From assembly GCA_012031335.1 (NCBI GenBank), contig JAAUTT010000184.1:1-7754 (forward strand): a DNA stretch of 7,754 nt. The letters are read 5' to 3'. Numbering within the stretch: the first letter of the stretch is position 1; each line of letters begins with the position of its first letter. The notes under the pieces are model-generated. The model saw nothing but the letters and a program-made list of their open reading frames with translations. It had not been told where the DNA came from and searched no databases. Positions 1 to 6,565 of the stretch are shown here, one piece after another. The position numbers and the translations under genes are program-made. Origin of the DNA: Bacteroidales bacterium (lineage in GTDB: Bacteria; Bacteroidota; Bacteroidia; Bacteroidales; JAAUTT01).

Positions 1-56
1 TGTGTCATCGTGCCTTTGTGTTTAAATTGTATTTTGTGACTTTTTTAGACACCCTC
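1..56. repeat. Possible end of an insertion sequence or dispersed intergenic repeat (partial)
   Basis: Non-coding left edge. Read on the minus strand from position 56 it begins GAGGGTGTCTAAAAAAGTC and continues into a tract built from CACAAAGGCAC-like units (positions 4-20 on the plus strand read as CATCGTGCCTTTGTG and similar). From memory, TTTGTG/GTGCC-rich tracts are common dispersed intergenic repeats in Bacteroidota, and the GGGTGTCT terminus resembles an IS-type terminal repeat. No transposase and no second terminus are in the window, so this is a weak inference. It could also be plain 3' flanking DNA of the lipoprotein gene. Confidence 0.25.
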
Positions 57-96
57 ATCCTGGAAAACATAGTATTCCTAGATAATTACTACCTGT

Positions 97-429
97 TTAT
101 TGGCAGGTAAAATTATTTAACTCCTCCTGTGCCTCCTCAAGTGCTTCTTCCCATTGGGTTCTTGTTAGGCCGGTTAAAACAGAACAATTTTCATAAGTCT
201 TCATCGCATTTATATATGCCTGGTATGCGCTTTTATAAGCATTGCAATTAGCAACTGTGGGGGTATTGCCATATGTCATGGCTGCATTTATCACTGCGGT
301 TAGTTCATCTTGTGTTGCCACAGACCAAGCGGTGGCACAAAGATCAGGATCGCTTTCCTTATCTTTTTTACATGACTCATTCCCAAAAAGGATCACTACA
401 AATAAAAGGTAAAATAGTTTTGTTTTCAT
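97..429 (-). CDS. Small secreted lipoprotein of unknown function
   Basis: A 110-residue protein starting at ATG 429. It has a short basic N-terminus, a hydrophobic stretch (residues 5-15) and a lipobox-like end at Cys20 followed by KKDKE. The loose lipobox with charged residues just after the Cys is typical of Bacteroidota lipoproteins, so the mature protein is probably lipid-anchored in the envelope and may be surface exposed. The mature part is about 90 residues, mostly predicted helix, with Cys31, Cys62, Cys82 and Cys109, enough for two disulfides. A motif of the form NCxAYKxAYQAY (61-72) and a TxWEEALEEAQEEL segment (91-104) resemble a recurrent small Bacteroidota lipoprotein type that I know only as uncharacterised. 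It stands alone, separated from pnp by 246 bp of AT-rich DNA, so it is probably its own transcription unit. No enzyme motif is visible. Confidence is high that it is a gene and low on any role. Confidence 0.8.
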   Translation of the reverse strand: MKTKLFYLLFVVILFGNESCKKDKESDPDLCATAWSVATQDELTAVINAAMTYGNTPTVANCNAYKSAYQAYINAMKTYENCSVLTGLTRTQWEEALEEAQEELNNFTCQ

Positions 430-675
430 AATTATAGTTTTTAATGGATTCCAATTGAAACAGCTCTTCTATTATTATACCATATATTATTATATGCTAT
501 TTACAACAACTTTATCGACAAATTATCTCATTTACCTAATTCTTTTTTAAAAGGAATTTTAGCCTTAGGATAAACATACTTCCTAATAACTGATACTTTA
601 TCGACTATAAAATTCGAACTAATATTTTACTTATTAATCCTTGAAAAAGGGGATTTTTACGAAATGGTTGGTAAA
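430..675. other. AT-rich intergenic spacer between pnp and the lipoprotein gene
   Basis: No convincing coding sequence lies here. It is strongly AT-rich, with TATA-type runs at about 470-500. Two weak inverted repeats are visible: AATTCTTT/AAGGAATT at 538-558 (one G-U pair, loop of five) and AATCC/GGATT at 636-655 followed by T5. Both look better as hairpins on the plus strand, while the flanking genes are on the minus strand. I therefore do not call a terminator for pnp, nor a definite promoter for the lipoprotein gene, although both should lie here. Confidence 0.4.
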
Positions 676-1485
676 TTAAAGCGATGTAATTAATTCCTTC
701 AGCAGCCTGGTCATATCCGGTTCTGCTTTGCCAGCAGCATTCAGCACATCCTGCAGTGTTACGTGTCTTATCTTTCCCGGTACACCCAGGTCGGTAATGA
801 TGGAAACGGCAAAACACTTCAGGTTCATGTGGCGGGCAACAATTACTTCAGGGATGGTCGACATACCCACTGTATCCGCACCAATGGTTCTTAAATACTG
901 ATATTCCTTTGGAGTTTCCAGGGAAGGACCCGTTACAGCTACATAGCATCCTTTTTGAATTTTGATTTTCAGGGCATGTGCAATCGTTAATGCCTGATCA
1001 ATCAGATTCCGATCGTAAGGTTCGCTCATATCGGGAAAACGCGGCCCCAGTTCTGTATAATTTCTGCCTATTAACGGGTTGGGCAGGAGATTGATATGAT
1101 CATCGATAATCATTATATCGCTGATTTCGAAATTGGGATTTAGTCCGCCACTGGCATTGGATAGAAAAAGCGCTTTTATTCCGAGAAACTTCATAACCCT
1201 TACAGGAAAAGTAACCTGCTCCATGGTATAGCCTTCATAAAAATGAAAGCGCCCCTGCATTGCCACTACTTTTTTATTGCCAAGGAAACCGAAAATAAGT
1301 CTACCATGATGGCTTTCCACTGTCGAAACAGGGAAATTGGGAATTTCTTCATACGAAAGTGAATACCGGACGTCCATTTCTCCAACCAGTCCGCCCAAAC
1401 CTGTTCCCAGAATAATACCATACTCAGGCTCAAACGGAACTCTACTTTTTAAAAAGGATACTGTTTCGGTTATTGTTTGTAACAT
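676..1485 (-). CDS. punA: Purine nucleoside phosphorylase (trimeric PNP / MTAP family)
   Basis: A 269-residue intact protein that splits purine ribonucleosides with phosphate into base plus ribose 1-phosphate, in cytosolic purine salvage. Family landmarks appear in order: the phosphate loop GTGLG (27-31), SHHGRL (58-63), MQGRFHFYEGY (76-86), SNASGG (109-114), GPSLETP (186-192) and VGMSTIPEVIVARH (206-219). The counterparts of human Glu201 and Met219 are Glu190 and Met208. The residue matching human Asn243, which reads the purine 6-position, is Asp232 here (SIITDLG). In human PNP that change lets adenosine be used, so broader specificity than inosine/guanosine is possible, although I recall Asp here in other Bacteroidota homologues. 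The length is normal for the family. ATG 1485 is favoured because MLQTITETV aligns with the usual N-terminus. The first 44 bp overlap the end of lpxK, so it is probably the last gene of the sppA-lpxK-pnp operon and translationally coupled. Confidence 0.93.
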   Translation of the reverse strand: MLQTITETVSFLKSRVPFEPEYGIILGTGLGGLVGEMDVRYSLSYEEIPNFPVSTVESHHGRLIFGFLGNKKVVAMQGRFHFYEGYTMEQVTFPVRVMKFLGIKALFLSNASGGLNPNFEISDIMIIDDHINLLPNPLIGRNYTELGPRFPDMSEPYDRNLIDQALTIAHALKIKIQKGCYVAVTGPSLETPKEYQYLRTIGADTVGMSTIPEVIVARHMNLKCFAVSIITDLGVPGKIRHVTLQDVLNAAGKAEPDMTRLLKELITSL

Positions 1486-2546
1486 AATGAAGGATATATT
1501 TATTAAACTTTACGGCTTCTCCCGGATGGAATTCAATTTTTATGGGAACGGAATACCAGAAATCCGGCTGGGCAATAATGGATGGAAATTCCTTAAGGCG
1601 TGCCAGGTCCTTTTCGGTGGTTAGTATAATTTTATTTTTACCGGGCAATTTTTCAAACTCCTGTTGTATCATCTTCAGGTTATCCTGCGTGAAATAGTGA
1701 TGATCGCGAAAAAGAACAGGCTTGAGGTTATCCGTATACTTTTCCAGCTGGGCAACTAAGGGAGCAGGATTAGCTATTCCGGCAACCAGCAGCACACTGT
1801 ATTGCTTTATTTTTAAATCGTCGAAGGTTATTGTTTCTGATACTGCCGAAAGCGGTTTGGGATCGCTGTATTGAACCGAAGTAAAATAAGGATGCTGATT
1901 TGCCAACAGATCGAGATTTTTAAGCATTACCCTTTTTTGAATCGGGGTTATGGAAGATGGCGATTTGGAATAAATAACCACATCGGCACGGTAACGGCCT
2001 TTGGGGGACTCGCGCAACCAGCCGTATGGCATAACATGATCGTCCATAACAGGCCGGTTATAATCAATCAATAAAACTGAGATCCCAGGCTTAACATAAC
2101 GGTGCTGATAAGCGTCATCAAGCAGAATTACATCCAGATCGGGAATTTCCTTAAGAAGCTTTTCAATGCCCCTTACCCTTTTTCGGTCTACCGCAACGGT
2201 TATGGCCGGATATTTTTCCTTCATCTGCCAGGGTTCATCTCCGATAAAGGCTACCGGAGTATTTTCGGTGGCAATTATAAAGTGACGTGTTTTTCTTTTA
2301 TATCCGCGGCTTAATACCGCCACTTTATATTGTTTCGATAGAAGTTCGATCAGATATTCGATGTGTGGAGTTTTACCAGTACCTCCCACGGTAATATTCC
2401 CAACTGATATTACTAGGAATATGAAACTCTTTCGATTTATATATTTTCAGATCGAACAGCAGGTTTCGGAAAGCAACAATAAATCCGTAAACTAAACTTA
2501 ACAGATATAAAAGTAATTTAACTAAAAAAGGTGCTTTCTCTCCCAT
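1442..2546 (-). CDS. lpxK: Tetraacyldisaccharide 4'-kinase LpxK, interrupted by a +1 frameshift
   Basis: LpxK phosphorylates the 4' position of the tetraacyl disaccharide 1-phosphate to make lipid IVA at the inner membrane. As given, the gene is in two frames: 2546-2373 (ATG start, 57 codons) and an overlapping frame ending at 1442. Removing one base at 2414 joins them into a normal 367-residue protein. The N-terminal piece supplies the membrane anchor (residues about 8-27, then a [13 protein letters not shown] stretch ending KEFHIP at 44). The second piece continues [16 protein letters not shown] (45-60), the Walker A loop. Later landmarks are GDEP (102-105), LLDDAYQHR (142-149, the Walker B-like acidic pair Asp143-Asp144) and PYGWLRE. 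GTG 2389 lies inside the Walker motif and is not a real start. The gene begins 25 bp after the sppA stop and overlaps pnp by 44 bp. Because LpxK is normally essential, the break is more likely a sequence error than a dead gene. Confidence 0.9.
2414..2414 (-). other. lpxK: Apparent one-base insertion (frameshift) in lpxK
   Basis: Minus-strand ATTCCTAGTAATATC reads I-P-S-N-I in the upstream frame and hits a stop at 2373-2375. Dropping the A at 2414 gives ATT CCT GTA ATA TCA (I-P-V-I-S), which is the family sequence leading into [13 protein letters not shown]. The exact base could be off by one or two positions. Confidence 0.85.
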
Positions 2547-2571
2547 CCCGGCCCATCGATAAAAATTTCTG

Positions 2572-4341
2572 TTAATATAACTGAACGGTAAATGGCATAC
2601 GAGCCTGAACGCCGCTATAGGAAAGAATTCTGTCCAGTTCCTTCATCATCAGGGTATATTGATACGATTCTTTGCTTGTAAAAACCGATTGTGCTTTAAC
2701 GCTGAAACCGCTCATTAAGCTTTCAAAAGGATCGTCGAGAACAGGAAGTTCTACTATCCGGTATTCTTTGAGCTTAGCTTTGGCAGCGGCAATTTCAATG
2801 GCTTTTTCAATTCCTCCTGTAACATCGATAAGGCCAATCCTAAGGGCATCCGTGGCATTCCAAACCCTTCCCTGCCCTATTGAATCTACCTGGGCTTTTG
2901 TTAACCCACGGCCTTCGGCAACATGAGAAATAAACTGGTCGTAAATTTCTTCTATCTGAAGGGTTAGTACTTCCTTCTCTTGAGCTGTCATGGCTCGGAA
3001 CTGAGAACCGAAATCGGAGTAGGTATTGGTTTTGGCAACATCGAAAGTAATACCCAGCTTATTTTTCATAAAATCGCCTGCATTAAACATCAAACCGAAA
3101 ACTCCGATGGATCCTGTAATGGTGTTGTTATCGGCAACAATGGTATCGGCAGGTGTAACAATATAATAACCTCCAGAAGCAGCTACATCGCCAAGCGAGG
3201 CAATCACCGGTTTAACCTTGGAGGCAAGCTTAACTTCTCTCCATATAACTTCCGATGCCAGGGCACTTCCTCCGGGGGAATTCACCCTTAACACAATAGC
3301 TTTAACAGAGCTGTCCTTTCTGGCTTTGCGAATTGCTTCGGATGTAGTTTTCGATCCAACTGTACTTTCGTCGCCTTCGCCAGGCATGATATCGCCCGAA
3401 GCATAAACAATTGCAATTTTATTTTTGGGAAAGCCGGTAAACTTCTTGGGTCTTTCGGTTTTAACATAATCATCCAGCGAAACAAATTCAATTTTATCCT
3501 CCGATTTGGCTTTGGATAATTTTGCCAGTTTCGCCAGCACTTCATCTTCGTAAAGTAATTCATCGATAAGTTTGTTGCTTTTAGCCGAAGATGCATCGCG
3601 AACAGCAAGGGTGTTTGCCAGTTCATTCAGCTTTTCGACCGAAATATTCCGCTGGTCCGAAATACCTTTCAGAATATGATTCCAAATCCCCGATAGCAGA
3701 GCATTCATCTGTACCCGGTTGGCTTCGCTCATTTTATCATTGGTATAGGGCTCAACAGCGCTTTTATATTTCCCATGACGGATGATCTGAGGTTCAATAT
3801 CGAGTTTTTCAAAGGTTCCTTTCAGAAACATAAGCTCGGAACGCATACCAACCAGTGGCATATATCCCGATGGATTGATATAAATCTTATCAGCAACCGA
3901 GGCAAGGTAATAACTACTTTGTGTATATACTTCTGCATAACTGATAAGAAACTTTTTCGACTTCTTAAAATCCAGCAGAGCTTCCCTGATTTCCTCAACT
4001 GTGGCAATACCTGATGGAATAACGGTTAAATCGAGGTATATTCCTTTAATGTTATCATCAGTTTTTGCTTTACCGATATAATCAATAATGTCTCTTATGC
4101 CAAGATCGGAACTGGGTCGTAACGTCTGGAAGTCAAAATTCTTAAATGGGTTATTGGATGTTCTTTCGGCAATTGGTTTCGAAAATTCTATCTTAAGCAC
4201 AGATCCGGATTCTACAACAACTGTTTTTTCGGTTGACGATATCAGTGCACCGATAAATGCAATGAGTATAAAGAACATGATCAAGGATGTAATGACAATT
4301 CCGGTGATGGTTGCCAGGGTATACTTTAAGAAACTTTTCAT
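2572..4341 (-). CDS. sppA: Signal peptide peptidase SppA, 67K-type, tandem S49 serine protease
   Basis: A 589-residue intact protein. SppA is an inner-membrane protease that degrades cleaved signal peptides and other membrane-embedded peptides. It has a single N-terminal membrane segment (residues about 8-35) and then two S49 domains, as in the long E. coli-type enzyme. The general-base lysine is in the first domain, Lys193 of GKYKSAVEP (190-198). The nucleophile is in the second, Ser389 of DVAASGGYYIVTPADTI (385-401), followed by TITGSIGVFG (407-416). RVNSPGGSALASE (352-364) is the expected glycine-rich element. The C-terminus has the GVQARMPF motif (577-584) that I associate with Bacteroidota SppA. 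Splitting the Lys/Ser dyad across the two domains is normal for this form. It is the first gene of the likely sppA-lpxK-pnp operon and is divergent from folK. ATG 4341 is followed directly by a basic residue and the anchor, as expected. No damage is seen. Confidence 0.94.
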   Translation of the reverse strand: MKSFLKYTLATITGIVITSLIMFFILIAFIGALISSTEKTVVVESGSVLKIEFSKPIAERTSNNPFKNFDFQTLRPSSDLGIRDIIDYIGKAKTDDNIKGIYLDLTVIPSGIATVEEIREALLDFKKSKKFLISYAEVYTQSSYYLASVADKIYINPSGYMPLVGMRSELMFLKGTFEKLDIEPQIIRHGKYKSAVEPYTNDKMSEANRVQMNALLSGIWNHILKGISDQRNISVEKLNELANTLAVRDASSAKSNKLIDELLYEDEVLAKLAKLSKAKSEDKIEFVSLDDYVKTERPKKFTGFPKNKIAIVYASGDIMPGEGDESTVGSKTTSEAIRKARKDSSVKAIVLRVNSPGGSALASEVIWREVKLASKVKPVIASLGDVAASGGYYIVTPADTIVADNNTITGSIGVFGLMFNAGDFMKNKLGITFDVAKTNTYSDFGSQFRAMTAQEKEVLTLQIEEIYDQFISHVAEGRGLTKAQVDSIGQGRVWNATDALRIGLIDVTGGIEKAIEIAAAKAKLKEYRIVELPVLDDPFESLMSGFSVKAQSVFTSKESYQYTLMMKELDRILSYSGVQARMPFTVQLY

Positions 4342-4470
4342 GGTGTAGAGCGTTTTGAGTCGGGTATAACTTTTATATGATTATAACATTAATATTATTA
4401 GAAATGAGCTTATAAAAATAGTCAATTTCTTTTTTCACCTTTACATCCTTTTAAAAACTTTCAATTTAAT
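4342..4470. promoter_or_regulatory. Divergent spacer that should hold the sppA-operon and folK promoters
   Basis: A 129-bp AT-rich region between two divergently oriented genes, so both promoters are expected here by position. I looked for the Bacteroidota -7 element TAnnTTTG on both strands and found no exact match. On the plus strand CACCTTTAC (about 4436-4444), some 27 bp before the folK ATG, is a degenerate candidate only. Neither gene has a visible Shine-Dalgarno sequence. Confidence 0.3.
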
Positions 4471-4959
4471 ATGGCTCAGGTATATTTATCGTTGGGAAGC
4501 AATTTGGGCAACCGGATGGAAAATCTCGAAAAGGCGTTGGATCTGTTAAGCAAAAACACAGGAGAAATAATGCTCCGGTCGTATGTTTACGAAACAGGAT
4601 CGTGGGGTTACCAGGGGTTGAACTATCTTAATATGGCGGTTAAAATTTTAACCCGGCTTGAGCCCGGAGAACTGATGGTTGCTTTAAAGAAAATTGAAAA
4701 GGATATGGGAAGGGTTAAAACTCCGGGAATATACACCGACAGATCAATTGATCTTGACATACTGTTTTACGACAATCTCATATATCAGTCCAGTGACCTT
4801 GAAATACCGCATCCGCAAATACCAAACCGCTTATTTGTATTAGCACCTCTGATGGATATTGCTCCCGACCATGTGTGTCCTCAATCAGGAAAAAAGATCC
4901 TGGAAATTATAAAAGAATGCGAAGACCGGGGATGGATACAAAAGTATAACCCCGCATAA
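4471..4959 (+). CDS. folK: 2-amino-4-hydroxy-6-hydroxymethyldihydropteridine pyrophosphokinase (HPPK)
   Basis: A 162-residue intact protein. HPPK transfers pyrophosphate from ATP to 6-hydroxymethyl-7,8-dihydropterin, the step before dihydropteroate synthase in folate synthesis. It opens with the family signature VYLSLGSNLGNR (4-15). The central catalytic signature is present as DRSIDLDILFYDN (90-102): Asp94 and Asp96 match the two magnesium-binding aspartates, and Arg91 matches the arginine just before them. EIPHP (111-115) and the RLFVLAPLMDIAP block (120-132) are also family-typical. The length is normal for a stand-alone HPPK, with no fused FolP or FolB domain. It is the only plus-strand gene seen, divergent from sppA and convergent on upp with only 13 bp between the stops. 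No other folate gene is nearby. The ATG start is clear because the conserved signature begins at residue 4. Confidence 0.95.
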   Translation: MAQVYLSLGSNLGNRMENLEKALDLLSKNTGEIMLRSYVYETGSWGYQGLNYLNMAVKILTRLEPGELMVALKKIEKDMGRVKTPGIYTDRSIDLDILFYDNLIYQSSDLEIPHPQIPNRLFVLAPLMDIAPDHVCPQSGKKILEIIKECEDRGWIQKYNPA

Positions 4960-4972
4960 ATTCGGGCGGATC

Positions 4973-5627
4973 TTAAAAGATAGGAGGTTTAGAGCCGTAG
5001 GCAAGGTCGCCTACATCGCCAATACCCGGAACCACAAAGGAACGTACGGTAAGTTCAGCATCCAGGGCTCCCAGCCATATGGTAACAGTTTGATTCGAAA
5101 ATCGTTTGCGTATGGATTCAATTCCTTCCTTACTGGAAATGAGCGACACAAAATGGGTATGACGGGGTGTTCCCTGCTCCAACAATGCCTGATATGCCAT
5201 GGATATGGACGATCCCGAGGCAATGATAGCATCAATAAGAATCAGTGTACGGCCGGTGATATCGGGACATGAAACATACTCCGGTTTTAGGGAGACATTA
5301 CCGCTTTTTTCGGGATTCCGGTAAAGGGAAACAAAACCACTGTCGGCTTTGTCGTAAAAGTGCAACATCCCCTGATGAATGGGTAATCCCGCTCTCATAA
5401 TCGATATGATAACCGGTTTTTCAGCTAAAACCTTTTCTTCGGCAATACCAAGAGGGGTTGTCACATCCTTTGGCGCATAATTCAGGTTCTTGCTGATTTC
5501 GTATGCAAAATACTTCCATACGTTCAAGGTTTTGCCTGAACCGGAAACTGTCGGTTTGGATTCCCGCATCGCGTACTTCGGCCAGGTATTGGTTGAACAG
5601 GGAGTTTTGTTTGTTTAAAATAATCAT
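4973..5627 (-). CDS. upp: Uracil phosphoribosyltransferase, interrupted by a small frameshift
   Basis: Upp makes UMP from uracil and PRPP in pyrimidine salvage. The N-terminal 39-40 codons run from ATG 5627 (MIILNKQNS..., RFRQNLERM). The rest of the protein is in the next frame, which opens from a spurious ATG at 5569. Removing one T from the run at 5507-5510 gives a 217-residue protein reading ERMEVFAYEISKN; a two-base loss just upstream (ERM-x-KYFAYE) would fit about equally well. Landmarks are MRAGLP (77-82), the PRPP loop IDAIIASGSS (131-140) and the uracil-binding PGIGDVGDLAYG (200-211). The PRPP loop departs from the classic DPMLATG form but keeps Asp132 and Gly138. Its ATG overlaps the stop of the upstream GNAT-like gene (ATGA), so translation is probably coupled. 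Upp convergently abuts folK. Identity is secure; whether it is intact in the organism is not. Confidence 0.9.
5507..5510 (-). other. upp: Apparent frameshift in upp
   Basis: Minus-strand CGTATGGAAGTATTTTGCATAC reads R-M-E-V-F-C-I in the start frame and leaves the family. With one T fewer it reads R-M-E-V-F-A-Y, continuing into EISKNLNY as expected. A two-base loss after ATG (5517-5516) is an alternative placement. Confidence 0.8.
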
Positions 5628-6538
5628 GCTACGAAAGGTTTTAAATACCAGGGCAACTGATTTCTGTAATAATAGAAACTTTCGGACTTTTTTAGCTCCG
5701 ATTTTCTCTAAAAAGGATACTAACTTGGAATTCCTGCTAATTTCGAAATGCAAAATAAGATTTTTTTCTGAGTTATTGCGGATAAAATCGTCAATAAGAA
5801 AAAACAATGCTATAAGCTCCAGTTTCTTGTGTTGTGTGATATGAAAAACCAACGTGGCTTTTTGATGCGACCACACAAAAAACCGAGTGCATAAACTTTA
5901 TCATCCGGACCAACTACACCACATAGCTGACCCACCTTATTATTTGTTGCAGTAGTAACGAGTAACTGCATGGCTAAAAGTTCTTCGGTAGCTGCATTAG
6001 ATTGAAATGCAAAATGTTTCTTCTTTAATTCAGTAATTTTCTCCGCCGAAATTTGCGGAACAACATTCATCTTAAGGCTGGAGGCTGCATCCAGCAATAT
6101 TTGAAGTGGTTCGGGATAACTTTCCTTAACCTTGAGATAGGGTTTGATAAGGTCGAAGTCAAGAGATACCAAAGGGTTCTGATGACTTGTTGTATTTTGC
6201 ATTTGGTTATGCTTATTCAGTTTTATTTTGGTATACCTGAAATAAGGAGGTATTTCATCGAAAAAAGCTCTGAGTACCGCTTCAGTAATCGTAGTTGTCG
6301 AAAAAACACCTAAATGGCCAGTTAGCTTTGGTTGGGTAAGGATATCAATGCCTGCGATCCTGGTTTGTGGAAGTGGCATTACTTTTTCATAATCGCCCTC
6401 AATCAGGGCTCCCCAACCTTTGCTTACAATATTCAGATACCACGAATAGGCATATATGGTTCCGTTAAATGCTTTTTTAATGCATTTATCCCATTTTTTG
6501 ATATCGATGTTTTCGTTTGTTAAATAGGAAATGGCCAA
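5624..6538 (-). CDS. GNAT/FemAB-like acyltransferase-fold protein, interrupted by two frameshifts
   Basis: An uncharacterised Bacteroidota protein related to GNAT/FemAB-type acyltransferases; the substrate is unknown. As given it lies in three frames: from about 6538 to 5882, then 5876 to about 5693, then to TGA 5624. Restoring one T in the T6 run (5877-5882) and removing one A from the A6 run (5688-5693) yields 304 residues. It opens MAISYLTNENIDIKKWDKCI and contains YAYSWYLNIV (29-38), a WGALIEGDYEKVMPLP block (42-57), LGVFS (76-80), GVVGPDDKVYALGFFVWS (207-224), a LHFEISRN segment (263-270), FLEKIGAKKSES (276-287) and the tail RNQLPWYLKPFVA (292-304), a recognisable family ending. There is no ATG near the N-terminus. 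TTG 6538 is preferred because the family usually starts about there; TTG 6565 is possible. Residues 139-155 match the family poorly. Its stop overlaps the upp ATG by four bases. Confidence 0.75.
5688..5693 (-). other. Apparent one-base insertion in an A6 run, GNAT-like gene
   Basis: Minus-strand GCTAAAAAAGTCCGAAAG. With six A the frame reads A-K-K-V-R-K and runs without a stop into the N-terminus of upp. With five A it reads A-K-K-S-E-S-F-Y-Y-Y and ends at TGA 5624 after the expected RNQLPWYLKPF tail. Confidence 0.8.
5877..5882 (-). other. Apparent one-base deletion in a T6 run, GNAT-like gene
   Basis: Minus-strand GGTTTTTTGTGTGG. With six T the frame reads G-F-L-C-G and drifts to a stop at 5810. 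With seven T it reads G-F-F-V-W-S-H-Q-K-A-T-L, continuous with the downstream family sequence. The downstream start at GTG 5876 is therefore an artefact of the break. Confidence 0.85.
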
Positions 6539-6565
6539 TGTGTGTCTATTTATTTCAAGATACAA

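Noticed and set aside
636..658. Hairpin AATCC...GGATT plus T5 as a pnp terminator
   Set aside because: The T-tract follows the stem on the plus strand, while pnp is transcribed on the minus strand. The minus-strand stem is only five pairs with no U-tract.
605..817. 70-codon minus-strand frame overlapping the end of pnp
   Set aside because: It is mostly a shadow of the conserved pnp C-terminus, with no family resemblance of its own.
2572..4341. Frame damage in sppA, pnp and folK similar to the other genes
   Set aside because: All three read through at normal family length with every expected motif in one frame.
4950..4981. Bidirectional terminator between folK and upp
   Set aside because: Only a 4-bp CCCG/CGGG stem and a 5-bp ATCTT/AAGAT palindrome, neither followed by a T-run on either strand.
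6070..6125. A possible pair of compensating indels in the GNAT-like gene, where an alternative frame reads S-R-T-T-S-N-I near residues 142-150
   Set aside because: It would improve the match to my recollection of the family, but both ends keep the original frame open and no single placement is compelling without an alignment.
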